Of a DNA stretch of 64,000 nt, positions 1 to 11,151 are shown piece after piece; within the stretch, counting starts at the first letter, position 1, and each line of letters begins with the position of its first letter. The DNA is taken from the NCBI GenBank assembly GCA_022559845.1, contig CM040117.1, positions 81,480,559 through 81,544,558 of the forward strand. The letters run 5' to 3'. A program made the position numbers and the translations under genes. Under the pieces are notes generated by a model that saw only the letters and a program-made list of their open reading frames with translations, was not told where the DNA came from and did not search any database. The DNA comes from Amorphophallus konjac (lineage: Eukaryota; Streptophyta; Magnoliopsida; Alismatales; Araceae).

Positions 1-150
1 TCGACCGGACCCACATGGGCGGTCGACCAGAAATTCTCAGACAAGGAGCTGGCAATTCCGATCGACTGGGACTGATCCAGCGGTCGACCGTCAATGTCAC
101 AGGGCTGAGAGAATTGCTCTTTGGCAATTCCGATCGACCGAAAGGTGACA
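1..150. repeat. TCGA-centred motif cluster at window edge
   Basis: Two GGTCGACC-type sites (near 22-30 and 90-98) and two GATCGACY sites following the phrase GGCAATTCCGATCGAC occur within 150 bp. The arrangement resembles the U3 clusters of the copia LTRs further right (30360-30680, 39260-39575, 52785-53000). It may be the end of an LTR inserted in the CACTA element, but no LTR border is visible. Bases 151-361 show nothing recognisable. Confidence 0.45.
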
Positions 151-361
151 TGGGCTGAAAAAAAGGATAAATGGGCCATGGCCCCAACATAGCATACACA
201 AAAGAATAATAGAAGGAAGGCATATTTGAGTTTGTTTGAATACGAGAAATATGCTGCTCATCCCGACATAGCATAGAGAAATCGAATGATCATTTCCAAA
301 AAAACCCAAATATGGGCCATAGAATCATTTATATCATTTTACCTATGTTTATTAATTCTTA

Positions 362-3300
362 CAGGTCCTAGTGCCATCCCACCTATTGTACAGACGCCAC
401 CACACCACCTCCCACTACAGGTATGTATGTTTTAATTTTCTGCAATATATTCATTTTACTTTTGTTTATTAATTCTTACAGTTCCCAATATTTTTCCAAT
501 TATGTATATTTTAATTTTTAGTAAAATATTCATTTTACTTATGATATTTCATTCTTATAGTTTACAGTCCCCTCCCCCTTGTCTTTAAATAGGGCACACC
601 CCCACCACTCAGCCACTTGACGATACCAGCAGTCGTCACGAGGGAGGCACGACCCACGATGGACGTCGCTCGTGCTGGATCTCCGGGTAAATTTATAAGG
701 TTATTACATTCATTATTTAGAACTCAACTGTCTAATATGAATATTTTGACATTTGCAATTGTAGTAAGAAATTTGAACCTCACGAGGCTGGACTTATCAA
801 TTTAGCCTTCAACTCAATTTGTAATTGCAGTAAGAAATTTCAACTCAAGTATTTTCCAAACTCAATTCCCAACAGTATACTAAGTGCGAAACTTAATTTA
901 TTTACAGCGGACTTATCAATTCACGTGTGGACATGACACGGCGAGATGTCGGAGGACCTGGGAGAAGACTATGAAGGACAATTTTCGAAGAAAAGTACAG
1001 GAGGCCCGAGCACACGCTAAAAATAAGGCTGGTGGGAGTGAAGACCGACAGCTGTGGAAGGAGCACCACCCTCTATGGATGAGGAAGGAGGATTGGGAGA
1101 TAGCATGTGACAAATTTGTCGATCCCAGCTGGATAGCAAAGTCCAAAAAAGCCAAAGCAAATAGGGCATCAAAATCGGGTGCAAATTTGCATACGAGTGG
1201 GTGCATCTCTTTCGCGGCTTATAAAAAAAAATGGTAAGTAATGTTTCAATTTATCTTCTTACATTTTATTAATATATATGACGTTTTTTTTCTATGAATT
1301 GTATAACAGACTGTGGAGCTTAATCGAGCTCTGTCGTTCCCCGAGGTGTTCGATAGAACACACAAAAAGAAGGGGACAGATCAATTTGTAAGTGAGAGAG
1401 CTCACTCAGTAGCGGTAAGTTTATCTACATATACAACTTCTACCGTTCATTTAAATCGGATTGATTCATATGAAATTGACGATTCAAGCTATTCAATTTG
1501 TAGGAAACATATAGCAGAGCTGTGACAGAGAAGTACAGGGAGGGAGACACGCAGCAGCCGGAGTTCGATCCGGCGGAATGGGTGGCAGCAGCTGGCGTAC
1601 CGAAGAAAGGCCGACTATATGGTTTTGGGGAGAGCTTGGACTCTAGTGCGGTGATATCATCGTGTGGGAGTTCAGGCTCTGCCCAAAGTAGTAGCAGTGC
1701 ATTCAGTATACTTCAACCTGCCCCCAGTTCCCAAGCCAAGGACATCATAGACATCGTCCAAAGAAGGATTTCTGATTTGCAGTAGCAGATGTCGCGGCAG
1801 ATCCGAGAGGAGCTATCTAGCCAGCAGGCAACCATGTTGCAGGCAATCAGTGGCCTCCTCTCCCAGGCAAGAATTCTCCCTCATGGATCCACCACCACCA
1901 TGGCACATGTGTATCAAGTTCGTGTTTATTATATTTTTATTTTGACAGAATTACTCTATTATATTGATAATTAATTTAAAAACTAAGTTAGTTTTCAAAA
2001 GTAACTTAGTTTAGAAGAATTAGGAAAATTCGAGGTTCGAGGGTCCAAAATGTAAAATACTAGCCTGATCGACGTGCCGATCGTTCCAACCTAACTTGCG
2101 AGGTAGACGTGAGTTGTGAGAGCTAAGTCAGCTGACGGATTACAAATCGGATATCCGGTTTGACCCTGACGCACAAATAACTCAATTCAAAACTAAGTGT
2201 GTTTTCAAAACTGACTTAGTTTAGAAGAATTCATTTAATTCAGGGTTTCAAGGGTCTAAAATCTAAAATATCGATCTGATCAGCGTGCCGATCATTCCAG
2301 GAGGACCTGGGAGATGAAAGTGACTTGTTAGAACTGGCGGAATCTAAATCTGATACCCGATTTGGCCCTAGCGCTCAAAAATGTATTTTGTAAATACACT
2401 TAGTTTAAAATTAAAGATGTCGGATCCGGGGGTCTAAAATCTAAAATACCGGTCTGATCGACGTGTCGATCATTCCAACAAGACTTGGGAGATGAAAGTG
2501 ACTTGTCAGAATTGATGGAATCTAAATCGGATATCTGGTTTGTGCCCGGCACTCAAAAGTGCATTTTGAGCATATACACTTAGTTTAAAATTAAAGACGT
2601 CGGGTCTGGGCGTCTAAAATCTAAAATACATGTCTGATCGGTGTGTCGGTCATTCCAACAGGACTTGGGAGATGAAAGTGACTTGTCAGAACTGACGGAA
2701 TCCAAATCGGATATCTATTTTAGGGTCGATGCTCAAAAGTGCATTTTGTAAATACACTTTGTTGGAAATTAAAGACGTCGGGTCCGGGGGTCTAAAATCA
2801 TATGTACCGGTCTGATCGGCATGCCGATTGTTCCAACAGGAACTGAGAGATAAAAGTGACTTGTGAGAACTGGCAGAATCCAAATCGGATACCCGGTTTG
2901 GCCCTAGCGCTAAAAAATGCATTTGGTAAATACACTTAGTTTAAAATTAAAGACGTCAAATCTAGGGGTCTAAAATCTGAAATACCGGTCTGATCGGTGT
3001 GCCGATCATTCCAACAGGACCCGGGAGATGAAAGTGACTTGTCAGAACTGACGGAATCTAAATTGGATATCTGGTTTGGGCCCGACACTCAAAAGTGCAT
3101 TTTGAGCTTATACACTTAGTTTAAAATTAAAGACGTCGGATTCTGGGGTCTAAAATCTAAAATACCGTCTGATTGACGTGTCGATCATTCCAACAAGACC
3201 TGGGAGATGAAAGTGACTTGTCAGAATTGACGGAATCTAAATCGGATATCTGGTTTGCGCCCGGCACTCAAAAGTGCATTTTGAGCGTATTCACTTAGTT

Positions 3301-4969
3301 TAAAATTAAAGACGTCGGGTCCGGGCGTCTAAAATCTAAAATACATGTCTGATCGGTGTATCGATCATTCCAACCGGACTTGGGAGATGAAAGTGACTTG
3401 TCAGAACTGACGGAATCCAAATCGGATATCTAGTTTGGGGTCGACGCTCAAAAGTGCATTTTGTAAATACACTTTGTTGGAAATTAAAGACGTCGGGTCC
3501 GGGGGTCTAAAATCATATGTACCGGTCTGATCGGCATGCCGATTGTTCCAACAGGAACTGAGAGATAAAAGTGACTTGTGAGAACTGGCAGAATCCAAAT
3601 CGGATACCCGGTTTGGCCCTAGCGCTAAAAAATGCATTTGGTAAATAAACTTAGTAAAATTAAAGACGTCAAATCTGGGGGTCTAAAATCTGAAATACCG
3701 GTCTGATCGGCGTGCCGATCATTCCAACAGGACCTGGGAGATGAAAGTGACTTGTCAGAACTGACGGAATCCAAATTGGATATCTGGTTTGGGCCCGACA
3801 CTCAAAAGTGCATTTTGAGCGTATACACTTAGTTTAAAATTAAAGACGTCAGGTCCGGGGGTCTAAAATCTGAAATACATGTCTGATCGGCATGTCAATC
3901 ATTCCAAGAGGACTTGGGAGATGAAAGTGACTTGTCAGAACTAACGGAATCCAAATTGGATATCTGGTTTGGGGCCGACACTCAAAAGTGCATTTTGTAA
4001 ATACACTTAGTTGGAAATTAAAGGCGTCGGGTCCGGGGGTTTAAAATCATACGTACCGGTCTGATCGACATGTCGATTGTTCCAACAGGACCTGGGAGAT
4101 AAAAGTGACTTATGAGAACTGGCGAAATCAAAATTGGATACCCGGTTTGGTCATAGCGCTCAAAAATACATTTGGTAAATACACTTAGTTTAAAATTAAA
4201 GACGTTGGATCCGGGGGTCTAAAATCTGAATCACCAGTCTGATCGACATGTCGATCATTCCAACAGGACCTGGGAGATGAAAGTGACTTGTCAGAACTGA
4301 CAGAATCTAAATCGGATATCTGGTTTGGGCCCGACACTCAAAAGTGCATTTTGAGTATATACACTTAGTTTAAAATTAAAGACGTCGGGTCCGGGGGTCT
4401 AAAATCTGAAATGCATGTCTGATCGGCATGTGGATCGTTCCAACAGGACTTGGGAGATGAAAGTGACTTGTCAGAACTGACAGAATCCAAATCGGATATC
4501 TGGTTTGTGGCCGACGCTCAAAAGTGCATTTTGTAAATACACTTAGTTGGAAATTAAAGACGTCGGGTCCGGGGATCTAAAATATGAAATACCAGTCAGA
4601 TCGGCATGCCGATTCTTCCAACAGGACCTGAGAGAGAAAAGTGACTTCTGAGAACGGATGGATTCCAAATCGGATACCCGGTTTTTGCCCAATACTCAAA
4701 AGTGCAATCTCTAAATGTAATTAATATAAATTACTGATGACGGCTAGGTTAGTTGGGGTCTAAAATCTATGAAGTTATCAATTTGATATTATGTTTGATT
4801 TTAATTTATGTAATATAATAAAATATTTAATTTATCATCGCACTAATTTTTTTATCTATGAATGAATGTTATTATTTTGTTAATGTAGGAGGATCCTTCT
4901 GCGGGCGGCGACAGAGGAGATGAGCAGGGCAGGGACGAGGATATGGACGATGTGGAGGAGGATATTTGA
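362..4969 (+). pseudogene. Ptta/En-Spm Transposase_24 gene, broken
   Basis: Exons that can be read: 908-1233, 1310-1414, 1504-1908 and 4889-4969, joined by GT-AG introns (1234-1309, 1415-1503, 1909-4888). A proline-rich upstream exon probably lies at 362-419. The protein shows Transposase_24 hallmarks: a WMRKEDWEIACDKF block, HTSGCISFAAY, the H-KKKGTDQFVSERA block and GVPKKGRLYGFGESLD, then an acidic tail ending DMDDVEEDI. The family accompanies CACTA transposons; its exact role is unclear, perhaps DNA binding at subterminal repeats. Damage: an A-run at 1222-1231 leaves the first long exon out of phase with the next, and a TAG at 1783-1785 (DLQ*QMSR) interrupts the third exon, most simply a CAG-to-TAG change. 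The last intron is ~3 kb of satellite. The minus-strand gene at 12303-14715 is a homologue. Confidence 0.8.
1990..4740. repeat. ~180-bp tandem satellite inside the intron
   Basis: About 15 head-to-tail units of roughly 180 bp. Each carries AAAGACGTCGGGTC, GGTCTAAAATCT, a palindrome of the type GATCGGCRTGCCGATC, GGGAGATGAAAGTGACTTG and CACTCAAAAGTGCATTTTG. Units fall into classes: the GAACTGGCAGAATCC class recurs near 2826, 3541, 4082 and 4618, so spacings are about 715, 541 and 536 bp, a higher-order pattern of four, three and three units. Two stretches (2686-2922 and 3401-3637) are nearly identical. First and last units are degenerate. Confidence 0.9.
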
Positions 4970-5094
4970 TCAGTATATTTTTTTATCTATGATTGTTGAG
5001 TTTCTTATTTATGTGTTTTATTTTTAGTACATTAGTTTGAATTTTAACAGGTTTTTAAAAATAATTTTATATTTTTTAAAAAAATTAATGGAAG

Positions 5095-5564
5095 TTATTT
5101 CGGAAGGATTTTGAGACGGATCTGTGTGAAATTTCAGACGGCTTTTGAGACGGATCGTTCAGACGGATTTCAGCAACTTACGTACACCTTAAACTTCAAA
5201 CGGATATTCGAACGATATTTCACACGAAATATTTCCGTGTGAAATTTCAAACTCAATAATTTTAGACGATATTTCAAACGGAAAAATTATCGTGTCAAAT
5301 TTCAGACGACATTTGTGACTGACATTAATCTATCCGAAAGTTATACTTTCAGACGGGATTTCACACGGAATATTTCCGTTTGACATTTCAGACGGAATTT
5401 GTGACCGATAGTATATATATCCGAAATTTGTAACCAAGAATATGAGACGGCCTTGTTCCGTCTGAAATTCGTCTAAAATCCGTTACAAAATCATTTTTAG
5501 ACGGAATTTCAGACGGATTTCAGACGGAAACCGGCCGTCTGAAATCCCGCCTTTTCTGGTAGTG
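5095..5564. repeat. CACTA subterminal repeats and right TIR
   Basis: Dense direct and inverted copies of TTTCAGACGGA, such as TCAGACGGATTTCAGACGG and CGTCTGAAAT, lead to the terminal TAGTG at 5560-5564. In CACTA elements such repeats bind the element-encoded DNA-binding protein. Bases 4970-5094 hold only the AT-rich 3' flank of the gene. Confidence 0.8.
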
Positions 5565-6097
5565 AGAGCTTGGAGGGGTTGACCCACAAAAGGACCCGGA
5601 CGGGCAGGGGTGCAAGAAATATGTGGGCCTTGGGGCCGTGGAGGAGGAGGTTGAATAGAAGGCGGCGAGTGATAAATTACCCGAGGAGGAGTATGTGTAG
5701 AAGAAGGCAGAGACAGGTGATGGAGTACCCGAGCGGGAGTGTGAATAGAAGAAGGTGGCGGGTGATGGGCCACCCGAGTGGGGATAGAAGGAGGATGAGG
5801 GGGAGAAGATGCACTCTCAACAATGGCCTTAAGGGCTTGAATTTGTTGAGGGGTAAGATGATCTAATGTATGCAAAACTTAGGAGACATTCTCATCATGT
5901 GGAGGAGATGGTCTCGGGGGAATAGTGGCTCACGATTGATATAAGGGACCATAAGATTGGAAATTGCCCATAGGTCGGGCAAAACCATGATAATAAGGAC
6001 GTGGTCCCTTAGAAAAATTGTGGTGAGGATTATAAAATTGAGGATCATAAGATGTGCTAAGTTGATCATCCTCATGAATATGATTGGGATTAGACAT
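5565..6097 (-). pseudogene. gypsy gag, N-terminal fragment
   Basis: Reading begins MSNPNHIHEDDQLSTSYDP at 6097 and continues through a Gly/Pro/Tyr-rich stretch, then HTLDHLTPQQIQALKAIVES and a long proline/histidine-rich segment. A low-complexity start of this type is also seen in the gag at 62292. No capsid fold or zinc knuckle is present because the frame runs into the CACTA terminal repeat at 5564. Two in-frame stops (YQS*ATIPP and ENVS*) show it is not functional. Assignment as gag is by position just after LTR and leader and by analogy; there is no diagnostic domain. Confidence 0.55.
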
Positions 6098-6599
6098 GTT
6101 TGTTTGGCTATCAAAGCGAAACACCATGCAAACAAGCAATATTCAATCAAAATAGTTGCAAAGACCTCAAACAAGTTGATGTTTACGCTTGATTTTTATA
6201 TTTGAAGCTTGATGTGAATTAAGATTTTAGCAAAGTTTGGTATGATTCACTCAAGGTTAGAACCTAGTTTCAATATGATTTCAACTCCGGTGCCAACTAA
6301 GTACACTCTCTCACCAAGTATAGGCCAACTAAACTCGGGGAACTTCAAGGTACAACCTGCCCGACGTCCGTGAGGGAATCCACGGTTGCGAGGACTTATG
6401 GAGGCTTGGTTTAGAAATTTTCGGTCCAAAGAGATGAAGTGCTCAATGGAGGGTCCTTTCTTCACCAAGAAGGGGTAGATATCCTAGAAAGTGTAGAGAG
6501 AGGAGGTCTCCCAAGCCAAATACGCTATGAATACAAAACTAATGCAAAATGAAGACAACATACATGTATGAACAAAACTATGAGAGAATAACATAGAAT

Positions 6600-6900
6600 A
6601 GGTCACAGAAGTAGGCAAAACCTGTGAAAACACAGGAAATTGGCGCCCTGACAGTGGCCACCAATTTCTGAATGGGCGCCCTCTATCTGGGCGCTAATTC
6701 TTTCCCTTATTATTTTTTTTTTCAGAAGAGACAGGGAATTGGCTCCCTGCTCAGTGCCATCAATTGATTAATGGGCGCCCTTCACTTGGGCACTAATTAC
6801 CTTCTTTTTTTTAAAGAAATCAGGGAATTGATGCCCTCACAGTGGCCACCAATTGATTAATGGGCGCCCCTCTCCTGGGCGCCAATTACCTTACTCCAAA
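6600..6900. repeat. GGGCGCC motif cluster in the gypsy leader
   Basis: Three successive ~95-bp units, each with an AATTGGCGCCC-like half, a GTGGCCACCAATT-like half and ATGGGCGCCC...GGGCGCYAATT. The same GGGCGCC/GGCGACC vocabulary recurs in this element's own LTR at 8190-8700. Bases 6170-6600 and 6900-7230 are leader without other recognisable content; 7030-7048 is a C-run. Confidence 0.7.
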
Positions 6901-7231
6901 AACCTCATAACCACAGCCAAAAAACTTTAAACAATGCAAATACCAATGGAAGTAAAATGAGAAACACTCACACTCACAAAAATATGGATCATGGCAGTCA
7001 ATAGGATTATGAAACAAAGCATGACATGCTCAACCCCCCCCCCCCCCCATTTTTTTTAGGTAAGAGAAAAAGAAAATGGAATTCCCAAAAATCTAACAAG
7101 ATCACAATCACAAGTGTGGAGTGTGCACGCGGTGCACAAGGGGTAAAAATAAAAAGAGTGCTACATGGAGCACAAAAGGAGGTGCACCGTGGGTGCAAAT
7201 AGGAAAGGGTAATCAAAGAAAAACAATGGCA

Positions 7232-7249
7232 GTCCCACCGTGATCGCCA
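7232..7249 (-). promoter_or_regulatory. gypsy primer-binding-type site
   Basis: On the minus strand TGGCGATCACGGTGGGAC lies 3 bp inside the LTR end (TCTACA, then TA). The same 18 bases occur at 61077-61094 at the equivalent place in the plus-strand gypsy element. It resembles the TGGCGACTC-type site of Tat/Ogre-like elements. The tRNA was not identified. Confidence 0.6.
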
Positions 7250-7252
7250 ATA

Positions 7253-8894
7253 TGTAGATTATGGAAAATCAACTTAGGAAAGATAAAGAATTAATAAGGA
7301 ATGGAAAAGAAAGGGAAAAGGGGAAGAAATAAGGAGCATGCGTGGATGCTAAAGGAGTGTGATCGCTAGAGGGGTTATCTCAAAAGATATGTATAATAAA
7401 GCAAAAGGAGGGATTGCGAAGAATACCTTTTAAAGCATGGGAGATTGAGGATGTCCACATTTTCTTTCAATCGGCTGGCCGATGAAGAGAGTTCTTCTTA
7501 AGATGATTACCCTTGCAAAATTAAAAAACACCAACAAGAAAAGATATTGATTAGAGATCAAGTGTGTAGTATGAAATCCATAATAGAAATAAATAATGAA
7601 ACCATGTATAAGAACACACCTTGTTGGTGTTGGTTTTTAAACCCCTATGTAAAAGGGTGTGAAAATATGATGAATGATGAAGGGTGTAAGTGTTGCACAA
7701 TTTGGAGGAGTGCTAGAGTGCACAAGAGGGAGATCTCAATGTTGATGAAAAAAATAAGAAAAGGAGGTAGAATAATGATGCATGCAATGCTAGATTGAAA
7801 TAAAAATAAGAGAGAGGGAAAGAAAGACTTATTGGTTTAATCCTCCATAGGGGGCTCCAAATTTTCAAGGGAAGAAGAATATCTCCATGAATGAAGCTTT
7901 ATGGTACATGGGAGTCTCCTCCTTGAGCCTTCAAACCAGCAGCACCTCTCCTTTAATTAGTTGAGCAGCCTTTCACACAAGGGAGAGAGGGGTCCTATTT
8001 ATAGAGCTGAAATCCGGAGTTTAATCCAAGAGAAATTAGGAAATCATGTTTTAATAGGATTTGGAAGAAGATATACATTGGCCATGTGTCCCCTCAACCT
8101 TAGAAACCATTAGGATCCTTTCCCAAATGAAAAAGGGGCTCAAAACGGAGAAAGAAAGAGGTTCTGCTCGGGTTCGAAATTCTGGAAGAATTGGCGACCA
8201 TACAGTGGCCACTAATTAAAAGAGCGCCCACTCGAAGCGCCGCCAATTTCGAGACATTTTAAGACAGATTAGGACTTTCTGAAATCTGAAAAGAATTGGT
8301 GCCCATGAGGTGGTCGCCAATTAGGAATTAATACGAATTTTGGACAGAGTTAAAAGCTCAAAATATGGCAAGAAAATTGACATGCACGGATGTCCATTTA
8401 TGAATTGACGACCTTCCGAATAGTCATGGAATCAAAAATATCCAAATTTGGCTCAAAATACGAAGAAAAGAATTGGCGACCTTCCGAACGGTCGCTAATT
8501 AAAGAATTGGCGACCTTCCGGAGCGTCACTAATTTTTAAATTACAAAAAGCCGGCCAAAAAGAACACAGCAGGAATGGGCGCCCCTGACCTGGGTGCCAA
8601 TTGAAATGGGCGCCCAGGACATGTGCGACATTTAGAAGAATGGGTGCCCACTGTCTGGGCGCCCATTAAATGGTGACCTGGTCCCAACCACCAATTGATT
8701 TAATGCCCGAAAAAATGGACAAAAATCTCAGAAAAATCTGAAAAATAAGAAAACATGTGGGAAATCTTGAGAAAGTTGGAGATTCGAGAAAAATGAGAAA
8801 AATCACTCAAATAAGTCAATTTGAGGGTCAATTTGGGGCATCGCAATGCGATAGGCGAGATGCTCAAAATGATGTCAATTTTGGCGTGTCTACA
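7253..8894 (-). repeat. 5' LTR of gypsy element
   Basis: The 1642-bp segment begins TGTAGA and ends TCTACA, perfect terminal inverted repeats. Reading on the minus strand, a TATAAATA box lies at 8003-7996 (CTCTATAAATAGG). The U3 portion (8190-8700) is packed with AATTGGCGACCTTCC and GGGCGCCCA motifs. At the right border copia gag sequence stops exactly. The 5-bp flank on this side is CTCAT; the other side is outside the window. Confidence 0.78.
7996..8003 (-). promoter_or_regulatory. TATA box of the gypsy LTR
   Basis: TATAAATA on the minus strand within CTCTATAAATAGGACC, in the expected mid-LTR position. The plus-strand gypsy LTR has the same core at 60189-60196. Confidence 0.6.
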
Positions 8895-9050
8895 CTCATG
8901 ACTCTGAGCTCGCAAGAACACCTCCATCCTATTCCTCCAGTACAAATAGTTAGCACCATCGAAAAATGGGGGTCTATTAATTGAATGTCCTTCAGCTATG
9001 AAGCTGCGAGCATTGCTAGTTCCAGGTCTTCCCTGGTCGTTGGATCACAT
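8895..9050 (-). pseudogene. copia gag N-terminal fragment
   Basis: The frame reads EGHSINRPPFFDGANYLYWR followed by NRMEVFLRAQSHE, the standard start of plant copia gag (DUF4219/UBN2 type). It matches the gag start of the complete element at 38208 (EGHSVNWPPYFTGTNYPYWK). The codon after the ATG is TGA where the relative has GGG, so this copy is disabled at codon 2. It ends at the gypsy LTR border. Confidence 0.75.
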
Positions 9051-9061
9051 TATGGGAAACC

Positions 9062-9074
9062 AGCTCTGATACCA
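9062..9074 (-). promoter_or_regulatory. Primer-binding site, tRNA-Met type
   Basis: Minus-strand TGGTATCAGAGCT, two bases from the LTR end. It matches the 3' end of plant initiator tRNA-Met, the usual copia primer. Confidence 0.85.
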
Positions 9075-9076
9075 AT

Positions 9077-10926
9077 TGATAGACTAGAATGATAGATCTA
9101 GAAGAGGGGGGGATGAATAGATCTACCCCCAACGACAAGCAAATAAAACTCCAAGAGCTATTCTGGCAGATGCGCCAATAGCAAAACCAATTCTAACACA
9201 AGCGCCGGATCAGACAAACAAACAGGAAGCTAGAGTGCAAAGAGAAATGCAGTGAACTTAACGTGCACGAACAAGGATATCGACAATGAGAACTCCCACT
9301 CAGCAAACGACCATACTAGCAGCGACTAATATCGGTACGAGGCGAAGGTTTGATCCAATGATCTCCTTACGCAAGGACCAGCAATTCAGATAGGCCTAAC
9401 CTATCTTTCCGACTGAGTATTTTAATATACCAGTCAGTCGAAGTAAAACATGAATGATATCAAGCAAGAAAACCACACAACAGACACGGAGATTTTTAGG
9501 TGGTTCGATTGCTATCCGCAATCTACATCCACCCCTCACTCTGCAGAGTGAGGATTCCTTGCACAAGGTAATTCACACGTAGACTCAGTCTGTAGACAAC
9601 GGCTGAAACCACGGCTTAACACCAAGGGAAACAAATCCCTTCAGCCGATCCTACTCCCAACAGAGATCAAACCCACTACACAATACAGTGACCAGAGGAA
9701 CGATCCTCCCTTCTTCTCAATCCTCAGAAGGAACCCCTGGAGTCAATTCTCCCTTCCTCTAACTACGCAGAGGGAACAACCTGCAGAACACTCTCCCTTC
9801 TTCTGAAATCTTAGAAGGAACAGAAACAAAAGAAATTTCGGCCTGAATTGAGAGGAACATAAACGAAAAAACAAAAGACAGCTGAAGAGAAAAAACAAGC
9901 GTAGCTCTTAACGTTGATTCAAGAGCTTAAGAAGCTTGGGATCAATCCTCTCTCCGCTGGGCTGTAATCTCTTCTCTCTTTCTCTTCTCTCTTTCTTTCT
10001 CTTTGGCACTCTCTAGTTTCTCAACAAAGGCAACTTTTCTCTCTTGAGTTCGCAAGGAATGCAGTAGCCTCTCTTGTTCTGATCGGCTCTTATATATATA
10101 GTATAGAAATCACCCCTTCCAGAATAGAAACTTGATCCATAGCCGGAATAATTCATTGGTCCAGGTAGCAAAGAATATTCTGTCACTTTTTATCTTTCCA
10201 AAAACCATCCATGTGGATTGGAGTGTGCGCCAAAAGGCTTCAGGTCACTGGCACGTGATATACTTGATTCTCACGTTTTTTAGAATTAAATGAAGCTACG
10301 TCGATGTAGCAACTTAATGCATCGAGGCAATGTAGCTAAGAGACTTTTGAGCAGTTGGCTTCAAAATGCATGGCCTTTGGTGCGTCGATGCAGCGCTTGG
10401 ATGCTTCGACGTTGTTGGCTTCTAATTGCTGGTTCTAAGCTAAGTGCGTCGATGCACTCTTCTGAAGTGTCGGGGTGGTGTGAAGATAGAACCTTTGTCT
10501 AGAGGCTTCGAATGCTGGCTTTTGACTTGATGCGTCGAGGCAGCTTCTTAGTGCTTCGACATGGTGTGGTTCTCAAACTAGTTTTAAGCTTGATGCATCG
10601 AAGCAGTATTCTGTTGCATCGAGGCAGTATTCTGTTGCATCGAGGCAGAAACGTGGAAATGGCTTCCTTGAGCATCACTGCGTTAAGGCCATTCTCTGTT
10701 GCGTCGATGCTGTGTCAACCTCTTATGGTAAGCTTGACACTTGTACTCCTGATCTTTTCTTATGGAAGTTTCACCTTGTTTCAAGGTGAATTTATCCTGT
10801 CATTTATCAGATCTTCCCCACTCTTTTGATACAACTCCAGCAGCCAAAACACTTGCAACTAAGACTTATCTTATTAGCTAATGAACCATATTGTATTGAC
10901 ATCATCAAAATACACAGAATGCAACA
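9077..10926 (-). repeat. 5' LTR of copia element
   Basis: About 1850 bp. The left border TGATAGAC abuts the PBS. The right border is placed at GCAACA (10926) because sibling LTRs start TG then TTTTGATGATG. It holds the conserved AGGTGGTTCG motif at 9500 and a perfect stem CCTCACTCTGCAGAGTGAGG at 9535-9554. A TATA-like stretch lies at 10090-10102. The U3 part carries the TCGA motif cluster. The right border is less certain than the left. Confidence 0.65.
10285..10710. repeat. TGCRTCGAKGCA motif cluster in U3
   Basis: About nine sites of the form TGCATCGAGGCA or TGCGTCGATGCA, plus variants GCTTCGACG and GCATCGAAGC, occur in 425 bp. Three lie in a short tandem (GCAGTATTCTGTTGCATCGA). The consensus is an imperfect palindrome centred on TCGA. 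Confidence 0.8.
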
Positions 10927-11151
10927 AATGCCACCCACACACACACATGTTGCTATACCCAATAGCACACAGGGACAAGACCCACTAGGACGAGCCCCAC
11001 ACGCAGATACACAGCTTACCACGAGGACACAATCCTCACGAGGACACAGTCCTCACGCTGCTACACGTAACAGCACACGGGGAGGAACCCCAAAAGAAAA
11101 ACAAAAATAAGAAACAAAACACACTGCAAATGTAGCAAACCACGGGGACAA
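10927..11151 (-). repeat. Fragment of an older copia LTR
   Basis: A CA-rich tract with phrases such as CACAGGGACAAGACCC and CCACGGGGACAA matches the transcribed tract of the LTR at 19550-19780. It is bounded left by the copia LTR and right by a CACTA terminus. The sequence starting at 50932 (GAACTCCCCATAGACACAC) has the same character and could be its continuation. Confidence 0.5.

Larger units (their letters stand above)
1..5564 (+). mobile_element. CACTA (En/Spm) DNA transposon, right part
   Basis: The right end is seen directly: the terminal inverted repeat, read inward, is CACTACCAGAAAA (plus-strand TTTTCTGGTAGTG ending at 5564), preceded by about 450 bp of short subterminal repeats. Inside lies a plus-strand gene of the Ptta/En-Spm Transposase_24 family. 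The left end is outside the window. To the right, the reading frame of a gypsy gag resumes at 5565, so this element sits inside that gag. CACTA elements move by cut and paste and make 3-bp target duplications; the duplication cannot be checked because the left end is missing. The copy is dead: its gene has a frameshift and an in-frame stop. Confidence 0.82.
5565..8894 (-). mobile_element. Ty3/gypsy (Tat-like) element, 5' part
   Basis: On the minus strand the order is 5' LTR (8894-7253), primer-binding-type site (7249-7232), long leader (to about 6100) and the start of gag (6097 down to 5565), where the CACTA element interrupts it. The remainder must lie left of the window. The LTR ends lie in copia gag sequence, so the element inserted into a copia element. 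The Tat-like assignment rests on the TGGCGATCACGGTGGGAC site, the long leader and a proline-rich gag start like that of the gypsy element at 59333. Confidence 0.7.
8895..10926 (-). mobile_element. Ty1/copia element, 5' part
   Basis: Minus-strand order: LTR (10926-9077), PBS (9074-9062), gag start at 9050, interrupted at 8895 by the gypsy LTR. Everything downstream of gag codon ~52 lies left of the gypsy and outside the window. The element itself is inserted in an older copia LTR, part of which is seen at 10927-11151. Confidence 0.75.

Noticed and set aside
2686..3637. Two nearly identical 78-codon minus-strand frames (2686-2922, 3401-3637).
   Set aside because: They are chance open stretches in two equivalent satellite units; other units of the same class are closed.
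7030..7048. C-run (and the C/G-runs at 44922-44946 and G-run at 60220) as structural signals.
   Set aside because: Homopolymers of this size are common slippage or assembly products; no conserved partner was seen.
8700..8984. Two frames of ~80 codons on opposite strands around 8895.
   Set aside because: They are chimeras across the junction of gypsy LTR and copia gag; only the gag part (8895-9050, minus) is meaningful.
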